A stretch of 64,000 bases of DNA from Salinarimonas sp046292825 (GTDB lineage: Bacteria; Pseudomonadota; Alphaproteobacteria; Rhizobiales; Beijerinckiaceae): the NCBI RefSeq assembly GCF_046292825.1, contig NZ_JBKBQG010000004.1, positions 62,001 through 126,000 of the forward strand, read 5' to 3'. Each line of letters begins with the position of its first letter. Position 1 is the stretch's first letter. The position numbers were made by a program, and so were the translations under genes. The notes under the pieces are model-generated. The model saw only the letters and a list, made by a program, of their open reading frames with translations. It was not told where the DNA came from and did no database searches. Of the stretch, positions 20,854 to 28,940 are shown in pieces.

Positions 20854-22620
20854 TCAGCCTGGGACGAGGGCGGCGACGACGGCGAGCGCCGCGAGGCCGA
20901 TCGCGGCGAGCGCGGCGGCGTCGCCGATGGCGCCGGTCCGCGCCGGCGCGGTCGCGGCGATGGTCGGGTGTCGCTTCGGCCAGGCGAGGAGACTGGCGAG
21001 CCCGATCGCGGCGATCGGCGGCAGGAGCGCGCGCAGCGAGAGCTCCGCGCCCGGAACCGCGGATGCCGGAAGGGCGGAGGCGGCGAAGGGCGCGCCGTCG
21101 AGCACGGTGCGCGCGACGTCCTCCGCGCGCATCGCGTGGAGCGCGCCGCGCGCGACGCTCTCGTCGAGGCCCGCGAGGCCCGGCAGCAGGCCCGCGCCGA
21201 CGAGGAGCGCGGCGACGATCGCGAGACCGAGCCCGTTGCGGCCGGGCGCGAGGGCGGGCAGCGCGATCGGCGGCGGCTCGTCCGGAGCGCCGCGCGCGAG
21301 GCCGATGCGCAGCGTGGCGGCGAGGATCGCGGCCCCCGCAAGCACGCCGCTCGCCTCCGCGACGAGGCCGAGCGCCGGGAGCCCCGCCGCGTCGGCGGCC
21401 TCCTCGATGGCGCCCTTGCCGCGATAGGCGAGCCCCGGCGGCGCGCCCGCGATCGCGAGAGCGCCGAGGCCGAGGAGCACGACCGCCGTCATGCCGCCGC
21501 GGCCGAGATCGCGGGCGCGCGCGGCGAGCGCGGCGAGATCGCTCGTGCGCGCATGGGCGACGAGCACGCCCGCCGCGGCGAACAGGCCCGCCTTCACGAC
21601 GGCGTGGCCGAGCCCGTAGAGGCTCGCCCCGCCGAGCGCCTGCGGGTCGGCCAGCCCGAGCGCGACGAGCACGATCCCGACATGGGCGCTCGTGGTGAGC
21701 GCGAGGATGCGCTTGAGGTTGGGCTCGACGAGGGCGAGCGCGGCGGCGGCGAGGGCGGTCGCGACCCCGACCGGCAGGAGGATCGCGCTCGCCAGCGCTT
21801 CCGGCACCGAGCCGAAGGCGAACACGCTCGAGAGCACCCGCGCGAGGCCGAACAGGCCGAAGGTGACGGAGGCGCCGCCGAACAGGACGCAGACGGGCGC
21901 GGGCGCGCCCGCATAGGCCTCCGTCAGCCACAGGTGGAACGGCAGCGCCGCCGCCTTGATCAGGAAGCCTGCGACGACGAGGACGAAGCCGAGCCGGACC
22001 GCCGGCCCGTCGCCCTCCTCCGCGAGCGCGCGGCCCAAGGCCGAGAGATCGACGCTGCCGCCGACGGCGTAGAGGGTGCCGATCCCCGCGAGCAGGAGGA
22101 TGCTCGCCAGCGTGTTGACCACCGCGAACAGGAGTGCGCCGTGGAGCGCGTCGTCGTCCATGCGGTAGGCGGTCAGCACGAACGTGGTGACGCCGATGAG
22201 CTCGAAGAAGACGTAGAGGTTGAACAGGTCCCCGGTCAGCGCGAATCCCGCGCCGGCGCCGAGCACCACGAGGAGCAGCGCCTGATAGAGCCCCTCGACC
22301 GCGCCGAAGAACAGGCGGCCGTAGACGATCACGACGGCGACGAGCCCGGCGATCAATGCCGCGAAGCCGCCGCCGAGCACGTCGGCGACGAGCGCGATGC
22401 CGATCTGCGCCCCGTCCTCCGGCGCCCATCCGCCGAGGAAGGCGACGAGCGGCCCCTCGCGCGCCGCGCCCGCGACCGCGAGCGCCCCGCCGCAGCAGGC
22501 GAGCGCGACGAGAAGCGCGATCGCGTCGAGGACGAGGCCCGGCACGAAGCGGTGCAGCGCGGCGACGAGCGCGGCTGCGGCCAGCGGGCCCGCGACCAGG
22601 AGGGGAAGCGCCTCGCTCAT
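20854..22620 (-). CDS. mnhD: Cation/proton antiporter subunit D (NuoN/L-like), MbhH/MnhD type
   Basis: A 588-residue polytopic membrane protein, the only NuoL/M/N-type subunit of this operon. About 14 helices contain the conserved transporter features: the FELIGVTTFVLTAYR region, HLWLTEAYAGAP with the lysine-bearing helix before it (FLIKAAALPF), and NLKRILALTTSAHVGIV. It would couple proton movement to export of Na+ or another monovalent cation. Its ATG overlaps the subunit C stop by four bases. It is the last gene of a seven-gene, fully overlapping operon read from 25145 down to 20854. Confidence 0.92.
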   Translation of the reverse strand: MSEALPLLVAGPLAAAALVAALHRFVPGLVLDAIALLVALACCGGALAVAGAAREGPLVAFLGGWAPEDGAQIGIALVADVLGGGFAALIAGLVAVVIVYGRLFFGAVEGLYQALLLVVLGAGAGFALTGDLFNLYVFFELIGVTTFVLTAYRMDDDALHGALLFAVVNTLASILLLAGIGTLYAVGGSVDLSALGRALAEEGDGPAVRLGFVLVVAGFLIKAAALPFHLWLTEAYAGAPAPVCVLFGGASVTFGLFGLARVLSSVFAFGSVPEALASAILLPVGVATALAAAALALVEPNLKRILALTTSAHVGIVLVALGLADPQALGGASLYGLGHAVVKAGLFAAAGVLVAHARTSDLAALAARARDLGRGGMTAVVLLGLGALAIAGAPPGLAYRGKGAIEEAADAAGLPALGLVAEASGVLAGAAILAATLRIGLARGAPDEPPPIALPALAPGRNGLGLAIVAALLVGAGLLPGLAGLDESVARGALHAMRAEDVARTVLDGAPFAASALPASAVPGAELSLRALLPPIAAIGLASLLAWPKRHPTIAATAPARTGAIGDAAALAAIGLAALAVVAALVPG

Positions 22621-22961
22621 TTCCGACGCGGGACCAGATCGCGCGGATCGACGCTGCCGCGCCGGCGCACGAACTCGACCGCGAGCGCGAGGATCAGCGC
22701 CGTGATCGCAGCGCCGATGACGACGTCGACGAGGACGAGGGCCTGCACGACGGGATCGACCGTCGCGGTCGCGGGCTCCCCGCCCTCGACGATCGGCGCG
22801 GCGGCCGGCGCCCGGTAGCCGATGGCGACGAGGTGGACGGCGGTCGCGGATTTCGCGACGTTGAGGCAGGCCACCGCGCCGATCACGCTGCGGCTGGCGA
22901 CGAGGCCCCAGATGGCGGAAAAGAGCAGGGCGACGATCGTCGCGTGGGCGAGGAGGCTCAT
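22617..22961 (-). CDS. mnhC: Cation/proton antiporter subunit C (NuoK-like)
   Basis: A 114-residue membrane protein with three helices, resembling NuoK/MrpC. The segment SVIGAVACLNVAKSATAVHLVA is the second helix region, and VDPVVQALVLVDVVIGAAITALI the third. It overlaps both neighbours by four bases (ATGA), typical of tight translational coupling within the antiporter complex. Confidence 0.9.
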   Translation of the reverse strand: MSLLAHATIVALLFSAIWGLVASRSVIGAVACLNVAKSATAVHLVAIGYRAPAAAPIVEGGEPATATVDPVVQALVLVDVVIGAAITALILALAVEFVRRRGSVDPRDLVPRRK

Positions 22962-23743
22962 CGCTCCCCCCTCGTATCCTCGGCCTCCTCCTGCGCGCGC
23001 GCGCCGGGTTCGACCTCGGTGAGGAACTCGTGGGCGAGGAGGACGAGGCCGGCCGCGACCCCGATGCCGGAGGCGAGATTGAGGAGCGGGATCGTGCCGG
23101 CCGAGCCGAGCCCGCCGCGCGCGCCGAGCGGCAGCACGTTCTCGAGATAGGCGCCGCCCGCCAGGAGCCCGAGGAGGCCGATGCCGGCATAGGCGAGCGC
23201 GGCGAGCGCCTTCGTCACGTCGAGCGCGGCGGGCGGCGTCGCGCGCCGCCAGGGCTCGAACCCGCCGGCGAGGAAGATCGCGAGGACGGCGCTCGCGAGG
23301 ATCGCGCCGCCCTGGAAGCCGCCGCCGGGGCTCAGATGCCCGTGCACCGTGACGTAGACGCCGAACACGATCCCCACCGGCAGGAGAAAGCGGGCGAGCG
23401 CCGCGCTCGCAGCGCTGCGCGACGCGTCGCGGCCGGTCATCACCGTGCGGGTGAGGGGCTTGCGCTCGTAGCCGCGCACGTCGCGGAAGAGGAGCGCGAC
23501 GCCCATCACGGCGGCGAGGAGCACGAATTGCTCGCCGAGCGTATCGAAGCCGCGATAGTCGAACACGACCGCCGCGACGAGGTTCGGCGTCTCGCGCTCC
23601 TCGAGCGCCCGCTCGGCGATGCGGGCTCCGAGCGCGGGGATCTCGGCGCCGAGCGGCGGCAGCGAGGCGAGGCCCACGAGCGCGAGCGGCGCGGCGAGGA
23701 TCGCCGCGACGAGGACGAGGATCCGGCAGGCCGCGTCACCCAT
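22958..23743 (-). CDS. Fused MbhE-like and MnhB-type antiporter subunit
   Basis: A 261-residue membrane protein with two recognisable parts. Residues ~1-90 carry VVFDYRGFDTLGEQFVLL, the pattern of MbhE and of the extreme C terminus of MrpA. Residues ~110-235 are a MnhB/MrpB domain with HGHLSPGGGFQGGAILA. In Mbh-type modules these are separate proteins (MbhE and MbhF); here they are joined in one frame. It overlaps the MbhD-like gene by 8 bp and subunit C by 4 bp. Confidence 0.85.
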   Translation of the reverse strand: MGDAACRILVLVAAILAAPLALVGLASLPPLGAEIPALGARIAERALEERETPNLVAAVVFDYRGFDTLGEQFVLLAAVMGVALLFRDVRGYERKPLTRTVMTGRDASRSAASAALARFLLPVGIVFGVYVTVHGHLSPGGGFQGGAILASAVLAIFLAGGFEPWRRATPPAALDVTKALAALAYAGIGLLGLLAGGAYLENVLPLGARGGLGSAGTIPLLNLASGIGVAAGLVLLAHEFLTEVEPGARAQEEAEDTRGER

Positions 23744-24062
23744 CGCGCGCGCCCTGTCGCGTCTCCTCCTGCGCCTCCTCCTGCGCCTCCTCCTCCGCCT
23801 CCTCCTGGCGCACGCCGCGCTTGTGCAGATTGGCGATCGCCGCGAGGAACATCAGCGGCACGATCGCGCTGCCGACCGCGATCTGCGCGAGCGCCACGTC
23901 CGGCGCGCGCAGGGCGAGGAACAGGAGCGCGAGGCACAGGCCGTGCACCCCCAGCATGAGCACCTGCGCGACCGAGGCGCGCATCGCGCAGACCGCGATC
24001 CCGCTCCCCGCGACGAGGACGAGGAGGCCGGCGAGGAGGATCTCGACCGCATCCGGGCTCAC
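23736..24062 (-). CDS. MbhD-like subunit (DUF4040; MrpA C-terminal-type domain)
   Basis: A 108-residue protein with three membrane helices and the sequence LRAPDVALAQIAVGSAIVPL, the APDVA motif of the MbhD/DUF4040 domain that normally forms part of the C-terminal region of MrpA. Its cytoplasmic tail is a run of EEAQ-type acidic repeats. As a separate small gene it matches the Mbh-type module and not the classical seven-subunit Mrp, where it is fused to a large MrpA. Confidence 0.85.
   Translation of the reverse strand: MSPDAVEILLAGLLVLVAGSGIAVCAMRASVAQVLMLGVHGLCLALLFLALRAPDVALAQIAVGSAIVPLMFLAAIANLHKRGVRQEEAEEEAQEEAQEETRQGARDG
23763..23810. repeat. 12-bp tandem repeat encoding an acidic tail
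   Basis: About four imperfect copies of CCTCCTCCTGCG. In the MbhD-like gene on the minus strand they encode EEAQ/EEAE units. Confidence 0.7.
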
Positions 24063-24400
24063 GTCTGCCCTCCCGCCCGCGCGTCCGAGGACGTCTCGCG
24101 GGTCTCCTTCTCGAGCACGCGGCGCAGGTGGAGCGCGCGGGCGATCGCGTGCGTGCCGATGCCGGTCGTGGCGAGCGCGATCGCGAGGAAGATCGCGATC
24201 GTCGCGCTTGCGAGCGCATCGGCGAAGGCGAGGCTCGCGGCGATCGCGGCGCCGGTCGGCGCGACGGCTCCGATCAGGCTCGCCGCGTGCAGCCGCGCGA
24301 AGGCGTCGCGCATCGACAGGAGGCCCAGCGCGCCGACGAGCGCGAGGGCCGCCGTCGCGACGAGCGCGACGCCCGCGATGAGACCGAGCGCCCCGCTCAC
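24059..24400 (-). CDS. mnhG: Cation/proton antiporter subunit G
   Basis: A 113-residue membrane protein with three helices and the MnhG-typical LLSMRDAFARLHAASLIG followed by a helix with SATIAIFLAIALATTGIG. It is a small structural subunit of the Mrp/Mbh antiporter complex. It overlaps subunit F and the MbhD-like gene by four bases each. Confidence 0.9.
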   Translation of the reverse strand: MSGALGLIAGVALVATAALALVGALGLLSMRDAFARLHAASLIGAVAPTGAAIAASLAFADALASATIAIFLAIALATTGIGTHAIARALHLRRVLEKETRETSSDARAGGQT

Positions 24401-24651
24401 AGCCAGCGCTCCAGGAAGCGCGCGACGATGAGCGTGCCGATCCCGCCCGTCAGCGACAGCGCGATGGCGAGATCGAGATAGTTCGGTTCGGCGAGCGCGG
24501 CGGCGAGCACGACGATCAGGCTCGCGGCGAGCGCGCTCGCGGCCTGGAAGGCGACGACGCGCTCCTCCATCGCGCCGCGCGCGAGCGCGAGCCCGGTCGC
24601 GGCGAGCGCCGCGAGGAGGCCGAGGCTTCCGATCAGCCAGAGCATGCTCAT
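24397..24651 (-). CDS. mnhF: Cation/proton antiporter subunit F
   Basis: An 84-residue membrane protein with three short helices. RGAMEERVVAFQAASALAAS and NYLDLAIALSLTGGIGTLIV follow the MnhF/MrpF pattern (the family usually has a D-RVVA turn and an L-D-xAL helix). It is the second gene of the operon and overlaps both neighbours by four bases. Confidence 0.9.
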   Translation of the reverse strand: MSMLWLIGSLGLLAALAATGLALARGAMEERVVAFQAASALAASLIVVLAAALAEPNYLDLAIALSLTGGIGTLIVARFLERWL

Positions 24652-25145
24652 GGGGAGGCTCCCTCCTCGTGCGATCCGTGCCGCGTCGCGGGCGGCGCCG
24701 CGAGGCGATGGCCGAGCATGCCCTCCTCTCGTGTCGCGACGATGTAGGTGTTGGGCGGCAGCGAGTGGCGGAGGATGTCGAGCGGGCGGGCGTCGCCGAC
24801 GACGGCTTCGAAGCGTCCCGCAGGCGCGCGCCCGGCGAGGAGCCCGTGGGCGATGGTCGCCGCGACGAGGACGCAGTCGCGCGCCGTCGCGCGAAGCGTG
24901 CCCGCGACGAGCCGCGCCGCCGCGAGCATCGGTCGTCCGTCGCGATCGGCCGGCTCGACCCCGGGATCGTGCGCGAGACGCATCGCGCCCCACGCCCCCG
25001 AGGCGGCGAGCGCGCCGACGGCGGTTTCGATCGGGGCGATCGTGCCGGCGAGCGTGAGGAACAGGGCGAGGAGGCCCGAGAGAAGGCAGAGGTGTAGCGC
25101 CGCGTCGCGAGCGATCCGCCGCTTGCGTGAAGCGGGGGCGGGCAT
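24648..25145 (-). CDS. mnhE: Cation/proton antiporter subunit E
   Basis: A 165-residue protein with N-terminal membrane helices (~15-60) and a cytoplasmic domain. The late motif HSLPPNTYIVA corresponds to the conserved N-S-x-T-P-T-like turn of MrpE, in degenerate form. It is the first gene of the antiporter operon, whose order E-F-G-MbhD-(MbhE+B)-C-D equals that of the Mbh module. The promoter should lie in the 75 bp before it, downstream of the iron-transport permease gene. Confidence 0.82.
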   Translation of the reverse strand: MPAPASRKRRIARDAALHLCLLSGLLALFLTLAGTIAPIETAVGALAASGAWGAMRLAHDPGVEPADRDGRPMLAAARLVAGTLRATARDCVLVAATIAHGLLAGRAPAGRFEAVVGDARPLDILRHSLPPNTYIVATREEGMLGHRLAAPPATRHGSHEEGASP

Positions 25146-25220
25146 GGCGATCTCCTCCGTCTCGGTGGGGCTCTCCCGGCCTCAATGAAGCGGCGGGGCG
25201 AACCGTTCCCTCGACGGGGA

Positions 25221-26936
25221 TCAGCGCCGCACGGCGCGCGTCAGCACGATGACCGGCAACAGCCCGACGAGGACGATCGCGAGCGAGCCGGTGGCGGCCT
25301 GGGCGAGGCGCTCGTCGGCGGCGAGGTTGTAGACCCGCACCGCCAGCGTGTCGAAGCCGAATGGCCGCACGATCAGGGTCGCGGGGACCTCCTTCAGCAC
25401 GTCGACGAAGACGACGAGCGCCGCCGTCGCGATCGGCCCGCGCAGGAGCGGCAGGTGGATGCGCGTGGCGAGCGTGGCCGTGCCGCGCCCGAGGCAGCGC
25501 GCCGCGTCGTCGACGTTGCGCGAGATCTTGGCGAAGCCCGACTCGACCGCGCCGTAGGCCACCGCGAGGAAGCGCACGAGATAGGCGAGGATCAAGGCCG
25601 CGATCGTGCCCGACAGGATCAGCCCCGTCGAGATGCCGAAGGTCGCGCGCAGGAAGCCGTCGATCGCATTGTCGAAGGCGCCGAGCGGGGCGATCACGCC
25701 GATGGCGATCACGGTGCCCGGCACCGCGTAGCCGATCGTCGCGACGCGCACGAGCCCCGCGAGCCCGCTCTGCGGCGCGTGGCGCAGCGCGCTCGCGAGC
25801 AGGAGCGCGACCGCGACGACGACGAGCGCGGCGATGCTCGCGACGAGGACGGCGTTGCCGGCGTGCCGCAGGAAGACGTCGCCGAGGAGCGCGTCGCCCC
25901 CGCGCAGATGAAGCCGCACGAGGATCGCGACCGGGAGGAGGAAGCCGAAGGTCACCGGCGCCGCGCAGGCGGCGACCGCGAGCCAGGCCCTCCAGCCGCG
26001 CAGCGGGAAGGCGGGCGCGGGCCGCTTCTGTCGGCCGACCCCGCCGAAGCGGCGACGGCCCCGCGCCCAGCGCTCGAGCACGACGAGGAGGAGCACGAAG
26101 CCGAGCAGCATCGTCGCGAGCTGGGAGGCGGCGATGCGGTCTCCGAAGCCGAACCAGGTGCGGTAGATCGCCGTGGTGAAGGTGTTCACGCCGAAATATT
26201 GCACGGTCGCGAAATCGGCGAGCGCCTCCATCAACGCGAGCGCGAGCCCCGCCGCGATCGCCGGGCGCGCGAGGGGCAGCGCGACGCGGAAGAAGGCCGA
26301 CCACGGCCCGTGCCCGAGCGCGCGCGCGGCGTCGAAGCCGGTGCCCGCCTGCTCGAGGAAGGCCGCGCGCGCGATCAGATAGACGTAAGGGTAGAGCACG
26401 AGCGAGAAGAGAACCCCCACGCTCCAGGGATCGTGCAGCGTCGGAAACCAGTAATCGCCCCGGCGCCAGCCGAACGTCTCGCGCAGGCCGCTCTGCAGCG
26501 GGCCCGCGAAGGCGAGGAAATCGGCATAGGCGTAGCCGATGATGTAGGCCGGCATCGCGAGCGGCAGGACGAGCAGCACCGCGAAGGCCCGCGAGCCGGG
26601 GAAGCGGCATTGCGTCACGAGCCAGGCGCCGGCGACGCCCATCGTCGTGGCGAGCACGCTTACGACCGCCACGATGGCGAGGCTGTTATAGAGCACGGTC
26701 GGCAGGATCGTCGCCGACAGATGCGCCAGCACCTCGGTGCGCGGGGAGAGCACGCTCGAGACGACGTAGAGGATCGGCAGGACGACGATGCCGGCGACGA
26801 GGGCCGTCGCCACGACGAGCGCGCGCGGCGCCGGCGTGGCCCGTCGGCCCACCGGCACCACGCGACGGCGCAGGATGTCGAGGAATCCCGGCGCGCGCAG
26901 GTGGCGCGCCGGGGGGGACGCTCCGCCGAGGCTCAC
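25221..26936 (-). CDS. fbpB: Iron(III) ABC transporter permease, FbpB type
   Basis: A 571-residue inner-membrane permease made of two fused halves, each ending with a binding-protein-dependent transport loop (LGHGPWSAFFRVALPLARPA and LGRGTATLATRIHLPLLRG). About twelve helices are visible. It would carry ferric iron delivered by the adjacent periplasmic protein. GTG 26936 is chosen because its first bases overlap the stop of the binding-protein gene (GTGA), implying coupling. No FbpC-type ATPase gene follows, so the energising subunit must be encoded elsewhere. Confidence 0.9.
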   Translation of the reverse strand: MSLGGASPPARHLRAPGFLDILRRRVVPVGRRATPAPRALVVATALVAGIVVLPILYVVSSVLSPRTEVLAHLSATILPTVLYNSLAIVAVVSVLATTMGVAGAWLVTQCRFPGSRAFAVLLVLPLAMPAYIIGYAYADFLAFAGPLQSGLRETFGWRRGDYWFPTLHDPWSVGVLFSLVLYPYVYLIARAAFLEQAGTGFDAARALGHGPWSAFFRVALPLARPAIAAGLALALMEALADFATVQYFGVNTFTTAIYRTWFGFGDRIAASQLATMLLGFVLLLVVLERWARGRRRFGGVGRQKRPAPAFPLRGWRAWLAVAACAAPVTFGFLLPVAILVRLHLRGGDALLGDVFLRHAGNAVLVASIAALVVVAVALLLASALRHAPQSGLAGLVRVATIGYAVPGTVIAIGVIAPLGAFDNAIDGFLRATFGISTGLILSGTIAALILAYLVRFLAVAYGAVESGFAKISRNVDDAARCLGRGTATLATRIHLPLLRGPIATAALVVFVDVLKEVPATLIVRPFGFDTLAVRVYNLAADERLAQAATGSLAIVLVGLLPVIVLTRAVRR

Positions 26937-27976
26937 GGCCAGCCGGCCCGGTCCATGATCATGAGCGCCTGGGCGTTGTTGCGCGCGAAGACGGAGGCGT
27001 CGAGCGTGTCCTCGCGGAATTCGCCGAACGCCGCGATGTGCTCGGCCACCGGCACGCCCTCGACGACCGGATACTCGCTGTTGCCTTCGGCGAAATAGGC
27101 CTGCGCCGAATCCGAGGCGAGATATTCGAGGAAGAGCTGCGCCGCCTCGCGGTTGGGCGCATGACGGGCGATGCCGCCGCCGGAGATGTTGACGTGCGTG
27201 CCGCGATCGCCCTGGTTGGGGAAGATCACGCCGATCCTGTCGGCGACGGCGCGATCGTCCGCGTTCTCCGAGCGCTTGAGATTGCCGAGATAATAGGTGT
27301 TCGAGATCGCGATGTCGCCCTCGCCTGCGGCGCAGGCGCGGATCTGGTCGGTGTCGCCGCCCTGGGGCGGACGGGCGAGATTGGCCGCGATGCCGCGCGC
27401 CCACGCCTCGGTCGCCTCCTCGCCGAGAGCGGCGAGCACCGAGCCCGTCAAGGACTGGCTGTAGATGTTGGTCGAGGAGCGGGTGAGCAGGCGCCCGCGC
27501 CAGGCCTCGTCGGCGAGCTCCTCGTAGGTCGAGATCTCGTCGCCGGAGAGGGCGTCGCGGTTGTACATGATCACGCGGGCGCGCTTCGAGAAGCCGAACC
27601 AATGGCCGTCCGCGTCGCGCAGATAGGAGGGGATGCGGCTCGCCAGCACCTCGGACGCGAGCGGCTGCAGGAGCCCGGCGTCCTGCGCGCGCACGAGGCG
27701 CCCGGCATCGACCGTGATGAGGATGTCGGCGGGGCTGTTCGCGCCCTCGCTCGTCATGCGCTCGATCAGCGCGTCCGCGCCGGCCTCGATCCGGTTGATC
27801 GTGATGCCGGTCGCCTGCGTGAACTCCGCGTAGAGCTGCTCGTCCGTGTCGTAATGGCGCGAGGAATAGAGGTTCAGCTCGCGCGCCTGGGCGCGCAGGA
27901 TCGCGGGCGCGGCGAGAAGGCCGGCGGCGGCGGCCGAGCCCATCAGGAACGTGCGGCGGTCGAGAAGGAAGGTCAT
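26933..27976 (-). CDS. fbpA: Iron(III)-binding periplasmic protein, FbpA/Idi type
   Basis: A 347-residue extracellular-solute-binding protein. The N terminus (DRRTFLMGSAAAAGLLAA) is a twin-arginine-like signal peptide. The mature part starts with ELNLYSSRHYDTDE and contains the paired tyrosines NTYYLGN that bind ferric iron in this family, plus GVIFPNQGDRGTHVNISG near the hinge. It would capture Fe3+ in the periplasm and hand it to the FbpB permease. It is the first gene of the operon, and two Irr-like palindromes lie 118-156 bp upstream. Confidence 0.93.
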   Translation of the reverse strand: MTFLLDRRTFLMGSAAAAGLLAAPAILRAQARELNLYSSRHYDTDEQLYAEFTQATGITINRIEAGADALIERMTSEGANSPADILITVDAGRLVRAQDAGLLQPLASEVLASRIPSYLRDADGHWFGFSKRARVIMYNRDALSGDEISTYEELADEAWRGRLLTRSSTNIYSQSLTGSVLAALGEEATEAWARGIAANLARPPQGGDTDQIRACAAGEGDIAISNTYYLGNLKRSENADDRAVADRIGVIFPNQGDRGTHVNISGGGIARHAPNREAAQLFLEYLASDSAQAYFAEGNSEYPVVEGVPVAEHIAAFGEFREDTLDASVFARNNAQALMIMDRAGWP

Positions 27977-28093
27977 CGCGTCTGTCTCCCGTCCGGGCGG
28001 TCAAGGCACCCGGCGTGTACGTCGTGGTCGCCCCCAGGCGACGTGCCCGCTTATTCCGTGCTTTTCGGCCGAGGTCAATAGTGTTCGATAATA

Positions 28094-28132
28094 TTGGAAC
28101 GCTTCTAAATTGGAGTTTTAGAGTAGTTCTGA
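28094..28132 (-). promoter_or_regulatory. Two candidate iron-control (ICE-like) boxes before fbpA
   Basis: Two 15-bp near-palindromes of the TTAGAA-N3-TTCTAA type stand in tandem: TTGGAACGCTTCTAA at 28094-28108 (11 of 12 arm bases) and TTAGAGTAGTTCTGA at 28118-28132 (10 of 12). This resembles the box bound by the haem-dependent regulator Irr in Rhizobiales. They lie in an AT-rich island upstream of the iron operon. Irr binding is inferred. Confidence 0.55.
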
Positions 28133-28307
28133 AATGGAGATCGGCGGTCGCGAGTGTGGAGATCAACGTGTCGGCGGCCGAGCCGACCTCCATGCTCCCG
28201 AGGCGGAAAGACGCCCCCCAAAGCGCCCTGGGCTGGACAGCCACACCCGCCCCTTCCATTGTTCACGCGATGACGCATAAACCCGAGCGGGCATACCGCG
28301 GGGGCTG

Positions 28308-28323
28308 TTGACTTGAATGTCAA
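28308..28323. promoter_or_regulatory. Palindrome TTGAC-N6-GTCAA upstream of the HTH gene
   Basis: A perfect 5-bp inverted repeat about 130 bp before the small HTH regulator gene. It could be that protein's operator, or TTGAC could serve as a -35 element. It sits in the 478-bp gap between fbpA and the HTH gene, which otherwise holds the iron boxes and no further gene. Confidence 0.4.
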
Positions 28324-28454
28324 TTCGCGATGAGCCAGATTTGAGGCTCTGGGCGCCTTCGATAGCCTGCAATGGCGTCGGGCGAGACGGCACGCGCTCG
28401 CACAATGGCGTGGCCTGTTCGCGACGTGGCCGCCTCACAGGGGAGAACATCTCG

Positions 28455-28874
28455 ATGACTACCTCACGAACGCCGTTGAGCTTTGAGGAGCTTGCGTCGG
28501 CAACGACGCTGTCGCCTTATCAGATCGCCTACTTTCAGGGGCGTACGCGCAACCGCGTCCACGAGGCCGTCCTCGAAGCCTTTCGGGAGCGGGTCGAGCG
28601 AGACGCGCTGACGCGCGCAGAGCTCGCGCGGCGGCTCGGCCGGCGGCCCGAGCAAGTCACCCGCTGGCTCGCCTCGCCCGGCAACTGGACGCTCGACACG
28701 GTGAGCGACCTCCTGCTCGCGCTCGGTTACGAACTCGAGATCACGGCAAGACCTCTCGCTCGTCCGCAGAGCGCAGAGCCGGCGGCGCGGGCGCCGGTCC
28801 CGGCTGCTCGCCCCGCCGTGCTCAGCAGACAGCGCCGCACCCGCCGAGCCGGGCGCGCGGCGCTTCGGGCATGA
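28455..28874 (+). CDS. Small XRE-like helix-turn-helix protein
   Basis: A 139-residue protein. Residues ~52-95 form a helix-turn-helix (LTRAELARRLGRRPEQVTRWL) followed by NWTLDTVSDLLLALGYEL, the layout of XRE/antitoxin-type regulators. The C-terminal ~40 residues are Pro/Ala/Arg-rich and probably disordered. GGGGAGA precedes ATG 28455. No toxin gene is adjacent; the next gene encodes RidA. It may bind the TTGAC palindrome upstream and repress itself. The partner and target are unknown. Confidence 0.72.
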   Translation: MTTSRTPLSFEELASATTLSPYQIAYFQGRTRNRVHEAVLEAFRERVERDALTRAELARRLGRRPEQVTRWLASPGNWTLDTVSDLLLALGYELEITARPLARPQSAEPAARAPVPAARPAVLSRQRRTRRAGRAALRA

Positions 28875-28940
28875 GAGGGTTGTTGCCCCGCCCCCACCCT
28901 CTCCTCTAGGCTTCGCCGTCTTCTCCACCGCGAGGCCCCG

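Noticed and set aside
18083..22429. A very long open frame on the minus strand, over 1400 codons
   Set aside because: It runs antisense to the chemoreceptor and GGDEF-EAL genes and out of frame through the antiporter subunit D gene, with Arg/Ala/Gly-rich low-complexity translation. It is a by-product of GC-rich codon third positions.
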